DNA from: Alphaproteobacteria bacterium
GTDB lineage: Bacteria > Pseudomonadota > Alphaproteobacteria > Puniceispirillales > UBA1172
Length of the DNA: 32,208 bases
Reading direction: 5' to 3'
Assembly: GCA_018701255.1 (NCBI GenBank)
Contig: JABIWM010000077.1
Location: 1 to 32,208 of the forward strand
The notes below the pieces were generated by a model, which saw only the letters and a list, made by a program, of their open reading frames with translations, searched no databases and was not told the origin of the DNA. Positions 28,536 to 32,208 of this stretch are shown one piece after another. The position numbers were made by a program, and so were the translations under genes. The first letter of the stretch is position 1; each line of letters opens with the position of its first letter.

Positions 28536-29462
28536 ATGGCGCGAAAATTAAGCGAGATGGAAGCAGAACGTATTAAGCGCAAAAATAGAGCCAACTGGCT
28601 GCTATCTATGCCAGCTATACTTTTACTTTTGTTTGCGGCATCCGGGCCATTATTGATTGTTATTGTCTATTCTTTTCTGACTCCGGGAAATTATGGCGGC
28701 ATATTGTGGGAATTTTCTGGGGAAGCATGGTTCAAGGTGCTTTTTGCGCAAGATATTTTTGATGATACGATTTCACTTTCTGATGCGCATCTATCTATTT
28801 TCTGGCGGTCTGTTCAACTCTCTTTTCTCACAACATTGATCTGTCTGATACTGGGCTTCCCGACAGCATATTTTATTGCAACACGGCCGCCTAAAACACG
28901 GAATATCTGGCTATTTCTGATTACGATTCCGTTCTGGACAAATTTGTTGATCCGGACATTCGCTATTCTGGAACTGATCAGAAATAAAGGGGTGATCAAT
29001 AACTCGCTTATATCGCTGGGCATTATCAATGAACCGATCAACATGCTCTATACGGATATGGCCATTGTTATCGGGATGACCTATGTGTATCTGCCATTGA
29101 TGGTTCTGCCTATTTATGCCGCTATGGAGCGTTTTGATTTTCGCTATGTTGAGGCTGGATTTGATCTCTATGCGTCGCGTTTCAAAGTCATGCGGCGAAT
29201 TATTCTGCCGATTATCAAACCCGGCGTTATTGCGGGTTCAATTCTGGTTTTTGTTCCGTCACTTGGGGCATATGTCACGCCGCGTATTCTGGGTGGTGGA
29301 AAGAATTTGATGATTGGCAATCTGATTGAGCTACAATTCGGACAGGGTAAAAACTGGCCATTAGGGGCGGCATTGGCGGTGACAATGTTGCTCATTGTAT
29401 TGCTTGCTTTGATTTTCTACATGCGGATTTCACAACGGTCGGAACAAAAAGATGCTCAATAG
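28536..29462 (+). CDS. Polyamine-type ABC transporter permease (PotB-like)
   Basis: WKVLF-type N-terminus, FPTAYFIATRPPKTRNIWLFLITIPFWTNLLIRTFA, EAGFDLYASRFKVMRRIILPIIKPGVIAGSILVFVPSLGAYVTP. Confidence 0.94.
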   Translation: MARKLSEMEAERIKRKNRANWLLSMPAILLLLFAASGPLLIVIVYSFLTPGNYGGILWEFSGEAWFKVLFAQDIFDDTISLSDAHLSIFWRSVQLSFLTTLICLILGFPTAYFIATRPPKTRNIWLFLITIPFWTNLLIRTFAILELIRNKGVINNSLISLGIINEPINMLYTDMAIVIGMTYVYLPLMVLPIYAAMERFDFRYVEAGFDLYASRFKVMRRIILPIIKPGVIAGSILVFVPSLGAYVTPRILGGGKNLMIGNLIELQFGQGKNWPLGAALAVTMLLIVLLALIFYMRISQRSEQKDAQ

Positions 29463-30273
29463 ATTATTCTGGAAAAAACGTGAGTTCTCTGTCACCTATC
29501 AATTTGGCTTTGCCACTATCGCATTAATCTGCTTTTTTGCGCTCTATGCCCCAATCTCTACGCTGGTTTTTTATTCGTTTAATGCCGGAAATAATCTCAT
29601 GCTATGGGAAGGCTTTTCTTTTCAGTGGTATGTTGAGGCCAGTAAAAATGAACTGGTGCAAGAAGCTGCTATTAGATCACTAATTATTGCTGTCTGTGCG
29701 TCATTGATCTCAACGCTTGTTGCAACAATGGCCGCGCTTGGAACAACACGGACAGCACCATTTAAAGGCCAGAAGCTGATCTTCATCATGATCAATCAGC
29801 CGCTAATGGTTCCTGAAATCGTGACCGCAGTAGCATTGCTCATCTTTTTTGCCATTATTAAAACATTCACTAATTATTATGGACTGGGTTATTTAATAAC
29901 GGCACATGCGGCTTTTTGTGTGCCGTTTGCCTATTTGCCTATTAAAGCCCGTCTTGATGGGATGGATTTAAGCATGGAAACGGCGGCGGGTGATCTTTAT
30001 GCAACACCGTTTGTTGTTTTCCGGCGGATAACATTACCTTTATTATGGCCGGGTATTCTGGCTGGTGCGATGCTGTCGTTTGTTATTTCGCTGGACGATG
30101 TCATTATCACCGAGTTTGTGAAAACTGCCGGGCAAGATACGCTTCCAACCTATATGCTGGGGCAGTTGCGGCGCGTCATTACGCCGGAAATCAATGCCAT
30201 TTCATCGGTTCTTTTGGCGGTATCTCTGGTTGTGGTGACTATATTCTTCCTGTTTACCAGAAAGCGGTATTAA
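29452..30273 (+). CDS. Polyamine-type ABC transporter permease (PotC-like)
   Basis: YAPISTLVFYSFN, METAAGDLYATPFVVFRRITLPLLWPGILAGAMLSFVISLDDVIITEFV. 11-nt overlap with PotB-like gene. Confidence 0.95.
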   Translation: MLNRLFWKKREFSVTYQFGFATIALICFFALYAPISTLVFYSFNAGNNLMLWEGFSFQWYVEASKNELVQEAAIRSLIIAVCASLISTLVATMAALGTTRTAPFKGQKLIFIMINQPLMVPEIVTAVALLIFFAIIKTFTNYYGLGYLITAHAAFCVPFAYLPIKARLDGMDLSMETAAGDLYATPFVVFRRITLPLLWPGILAGAMLSFVISLDDVIITEFVKTAGQDTLPTYMLGQLRRVITPEINAISSVLLAVSLVVVTIFFLFTRKRY

Positions 30274-30307
30274 ACAGCATATCAACACTGGGTTACGGAA
30301 AACCGCT

Positions 30308-31969
30308 TTAGGCTTGATAGGTAATTTTGCCGCCACAGATTGTGGTTTGCGCTTTTGACTGATCCAGCTCATCAGGGTTCATTGTGGTCAGATCATGTGA
30401 CATGACCACAATATCCGCCATCATGCCGGGGCTAAGCCTGCCTTTTTTATCCTCATTAAACTCAACCCACGCATTGCCGCTGGTGTAGCTTTCCAATGTA
30501 TCCATCAGGCTCTGGGTCTGATCACGCCAAGGCGGTGATAGCCGGCGCGGCGCAACAGCAGATTTAATATTAGGCATCACATCAACCGGAATAACAGGCC
30601 AGTCTGTCGAAAAAATAACCCGTGCGCCCGATTGACGAATATCCTGCCACGCATAAGCCAGCGGGATTTGATGCGGATGCAACATCCGGCTGACGCTTTC
30701 TTCGGAAAAATAAACACCCCATGGCGCATGACCGGGCTGAATAGAAGCCACAACCCCCAATTCGGCAAAGCGCGGCAGATCATCGGGATGAAGCACCTCA
30801 ATATGTTCAATCCGGTGGCGGCTATCCCGCTTGCCATTTGTTTGCTGGGCTAGTGCATATCCATCCAGTGTCTGGCGAATGGCGCGATCACCAATAGCAT
30901 GAACAGATATCTGGAATTGCATGGCGTCTGCTTTAACGCAAGCTGCCTTGAAATGATCTTCCTCAAACACCGCATCACCAATGGTATCCAGTCCGGGATA
31001 TTTATCCAGCATCAGCGCGGTGGAGCTTTCAACAACGCCATCAACAAACATTTTTACCCGATTACACCATACCCAATCACCGGTAAAATCACGGCGCATG
31101 GTCGCCGCTTCTTCAAACCGGTCAAGCTCATCAAAGTTTTTAAAATGAAAAGGCACTTCGGTTCGGCAAAGCAAATCACCCCGTTGCTCAAGCTCTTTGA
31201 GCAATTCCAGCGTATATATATTACCATCCATATTATGCAGTCCGGTTATTCCGTGGCTGGCACAATGTTTGAACCCGCGTGCAATAGCATCGGCATCATT
31301 GCGGCGTTCGGTGGCATTAGCCGCGGGATCGGGATTGCGGCCGGTGACCAAACCAATCATGTCACGTCCGCCATATCGGGTTAGCCTTAATACAGGGGCG
31401 TAGGCACCGGGTTCACGCAATTCACCTGCGGCTTTACCATCGGCGCCGATAACAATTTCAGCGCCTTTATCGACTATGCCGCCATTAAGAATTCCGGCCA
31501 ATTCAAGCGCTTTTGTATTTGCCCAGATAGTATGGTGGTCTGCTGCAAACATGGCAAATGGTCTATCAGGAAGCACTTTATCCAGATCATGTCTTGTCGT
31601 CTGTTTGCCCGATGCAATGATGTTGTAATCAGCCTGAACAGCAAACACCATTGTATCATCAGGGCAGGATTTTTCCCATTGCCGGACACGGTCTGTCAGA
31701 TTATCAATACCTTTAACCCCATAAAGGTCTAGATAATCCAGCTCAGCCGAACCACCAAATAAATGGACATGGCTATCAATAAAGCCGGGTAACACCGAAT
31801 GTTTACCGGCATCAATAATCTGTGTGTTCATGTCAGCCAGATCGCGCATGTCAGCGGTTTCACCAACGGCCAGAATATGACCGTCTTTTATTGCACATGC
31901 ATTGGCATTCGGGTTTTCATCCGTAAAGGTGATGAAATTACCGTTAATGATGATCATATCAGCGGTCAT
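30308..31969 (-). CDS. YtcJ-type metal-dependent amidohydrolase (amidohydrolase_3 family)
   Basis: 553 aa. AIKDGHILAVGE, VLPGFIDSHVHLFGGSAELDYLDL, SVHAIGDRAIRQTLDGY, RHRIEHIEVLHPDDLPRF, ARVIFSTDWPVIPVDVMPNI. Confidence 0.92.
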   Translation of the reverse strand: MTADMIIINGNFITFTDENPNANACAIKDGHILAVGETADMRDLADMNTQIIDAGKHSVLPGFIDSHVHLFGGSAELDYLDLYGVKGIDNLTDRVRQWEKSCPDDTMVFAVQADYNIIASGKQTTRHDLDKVLPDRPFAMFAADHHTIWANTKALELAGILNGGIVDKGAEIVIGADGKAAGELREPGAYAPVLRLTRYGGRDMIGLVTGRNPDPAANATERRNDADAIARGFKHCASHGITGLHNMDGNIYTLELLKELEQRGDLLCRTEVPFHFKNFDELDRFEEAATMRRDFTGDWVWCNRVKMFVDGVVESSTALMLDKYPGLDTIGDAVFEEDHFKAACVKADAMQFQISVHAIGDRAIRQTLDGYALAQQTNGKRDSRHRIEHIEVLHPDDLPRFAELGVVASIQPGHAPWGVYFSEESVSRMLHPHQIPLAYAWQDIRQSGARVIFSTDWPVIPVDVMPNIKSAVAPRRLSPPWRDQTQSLMDTLESYTSGNAWVEFNEDKKGRLSPGMMADIVVMSHDLTTMNPDELDQSKAQTTICGGKITYQA

Positions 31970-32075
31970 GACAGAATTTCCCTATTCTTATATTAAAAAC
32001 AAATAAAATTGAAGATGCTCATTATTATCCAATATGTTCTGCCCGTCTGTCAAAAGCAACTAGCCTCTTATGCTA

Positions 32076-32208
32076 TTAATAAACTGCGCGTCCTTTACTT
32101 AATGGACAGTCTTTGGCGAGGCCTTGCCATTTGACATGGCCGGATTCAAGCCATATGGCTTTGTCGGCAAAGCTCAATGCTGCATCTGAATTCTGATCAA
32201 CAAGAATG
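32076..32208 (-). CDS. ABC transporter ATP-binding protein, LivF-type, C-terminal fragment (N-terminus beyond window)
   Basis: Reverse-strand translation ILVDQNSDAALSFADKAIWLESGHVKWQGLAKDCPLSKGRAVY-stop. The (I/L)LVDQN...AL..AD...LE.G C-terminus is typical of LivF. Absent from the ORF track because it runs off the edge. Confidence 0.85.
   Translation of the reverse strand, partial: ILVDQNSDAALSFADKAIWLESGHVKWQGLAKDCPLSKGRAVY

Noticed and set aside
30899-31384. 161-aa plus-strand ORF
   Set aside because: Antisense to the YtcJ-type amidohydrolase; composition is not convincing and no domain was recognised.

Overview
The window looks like a chromosomal segment of an alphaproteobacterium, probably marine; this is inferred from gene style and content, not proven. 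It is dominated by uptake and hydrolysis genes for amide, amidine or N-acyl compounds. From left to right: (i) end of a LivG-type ABC ATPase, an isochorismatase-family cysteine hydrolase, an N-formylglutamate amidohydrolase-like protein, an RpiR regulator and a glutamine-synthetase-family ligase; (ii) a fused indolepyruvate:ferredoxin oxidoreductase with a divergent Lrp/AsnC regulator; (iii) a RecQ helicase with an unusual aromatic-rich loop; (iv) an uncharacterised Rossmann-like protein and an XRE regulator, divergent from a Dpp-type ABC transporter operon that ends in two tandem paralogous amidases; (v) a GMC oxidoreductase convergent with a cupin of the DMSP lyase/lyase-like superfamily whose core motif is altered; (vi) a Pot-type periplasmic binding protein, a NylA-like amidase divergent from a NylB-like serine hydrolase, and Pot-type ATPase and permeases; (vii) a YtcJ-type amidohydrolase and the end of a LivF-type ATPase. 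The best candidate for an undescribed system is section (vi). It is a natural neighbourhood resembling nylon-oligomer hydrolases (NylA plus NylB) embedded in a polyamine-type ABC transporter locus. The NylB-like protein keeps the catalytic Ser/Lys/Tyr and two key substrate-site residues, and probably uses a non-ATG start. No CRISPR, rRNA, convincing tRNA or transposase was seen.
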